Shown here: in pieces, positions 63,443-64,000 of the stretch | Position numbering within the stretch: position 1 is the stretch's first letter | Layout: every line of letters begins with the position of its first letter | Source: Pagrus major | Lineage: Eukaryota > Chordata > Actinopteri > Spariformes > Sparidae | Reading direction: 5' to 3' | Length of the DNA stretch: 64,000 nt | NCBI RefSeq assembly: GCF_040436345.1 | Contig: NC_133218.1 | Coordinates: 23,173,070-23,237,069 of the forward strand | The notes under the pieces: model-generated | The model's database searches: none | The model's input: the letters and a program-made list of their open reading frames with translations, nothing else | What the model was told of the DNA's origin: nothing | Program-made: the position numbers and the translations under genes

Positions 63443-64000
63443 TCTCAAAATGGTGAACAATGACATGAATGTCACCTTTCTGAATTATTACTCTGCACGT
63501 CAAAGGACTGAATGGATTAATTTTATCTTTACTGAGCTGTTATTCGTAATAAATAAATACTAACGAGGATCAAGCTCCCAACATTTTCGGACTGAAGTGG
63601 GAATAAAGATTGATTATCAGACTCTCTCTGTCTGTGTTTTGCCTAAAGGATGAATAACAAATACGAGTCACAGCTACCAAAAGAGGGCCGCTTAGCCTCG
63701 CAGCTTAAAATGTGCAAACAAGAAGGACCTACACAGCAACTCACACACAGACAAACACACACACTTACATGTGAGTCCTGGTAGAAGGAGCTGCCTGTGG
63801 TGGGTGAGGGGGCCGACATTTACACAGGCTAGTACACTGCACACTGCATCACTTTAATGGAAACACTCAACAGGTTATGTAATCTCCTGGATAAAAGTCC
63901 CACCATGCATATCAAAAATGTGTCGTAGCCTAAAGCTGTCGTTTTTTGTTCGTCCAGACATTTTTAAATCCTCAAATTTCTGGTCAGAGTGGTTTTATGG

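Larger units (their letters stand above)
59653..64000 (-). other. Large dennd5a intron running off the window
   Basis: The first in-window exon opens in phase 2, so this region must be intron, with earlier exons to the right. I looked for the preceding cDENN-coding exon (LLYSQ-type end) and the uDENN exons and did not find them. Contents are old repeats (60490-60605, 61320-61400, 61570-61830, 61870-62175), microsatellites and a poly(G) run. An RFX-type palindrome is at 63270-63282. Confidence 0.6.

Noticed and set aside
63769-63819. Possible alternative first exon of dennd5a (ATG, 17 codons MSAPSPTTGSSFYQDSH, then gtaagt)
   Set aside because: The exon would end in phase 0, but the first in-window dennd5a exon opens needing one upstream base, so direct splicing breaks the frame. 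Without transcript data it is best treated as chance.

Overview
The window is vertebrate, almost certainly teleost (percomorph-like), nuclear DNA. It carries compact split genes with GT-AG introns, whose conceptual proteins I recognise as close relatives of known vertebrate proteins. They are embedded in AT-rich DNA with dinucleotide microsatellites and interspersed repeats typical of spiny-rayed fish. No prokaryotic genes, rRNA, tRNA or CRISPR arrays were seen. All four genes lie on the minus strand. Exon boundaries were placed by hand from splice sites, reading-frame phase and remembered human homologues, with no alignment software.

Layout, left to right. 1-5190: non-coding, with old repeats and probably the tmem9b 3' UTR. 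5191-9949: tmem9b, five coding exons, 187 aa. 10452-12122: about ten nearly identical 163/164-bp tandem units, each centred on a 57-nt near-perfect palindrome. 13717-33572: scube2, 23 coding exons, 1021 aa, complete, with an exceptional GC donor and a long intron that looks regulatory. About 34.1-34.6 kb: a promoter-like stretch with an RFX X-box. 35008-38899: sinhcaf (FAM60A family), five coding exons, 225 aa, with a long 3' UTR and a 5' non-coding exon near 40.06-40.13 kb under a CCAAT/CArG/octamer promoter. 41416-59652: the 3' two thirds to three quarters of dennd5a, 19 coding exons, 971 aa. The first roughly 320 codons lie beyond the right edge. 59653-64000: a dennd5a intron with old repeats.

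The genes do not form a pathway. TMEM9B is a lysosomal membrane protein linked to TNF/NF-kB signalling, SCUBE2 a secreted Hedgehog-release factor, SINHCAF a SIN3-HDAC subunit and DENND5A a RAB39 exchange factor and RAB6 effector. The order is informative. In human, TMEM9B-NRIP3-SCUBE2-DENND5A lie on 11p15 while SINHCAF-DENND5B lie on 12p11. Here a SINHCAF gene sits between scube2 and dennd5a, which looks like the order before the vertebrate genome duplications. NRIP3 is missing from its expected slot.

The most unusual structures are the palindrome array upstream of tmem9b, a 660-bp DNA transposon with about 165-bp inverted repeats and an N-terminal transposase fragment inside a dennd5a intron, and a phase-compatible cryptic exon in another dennd5a intron.
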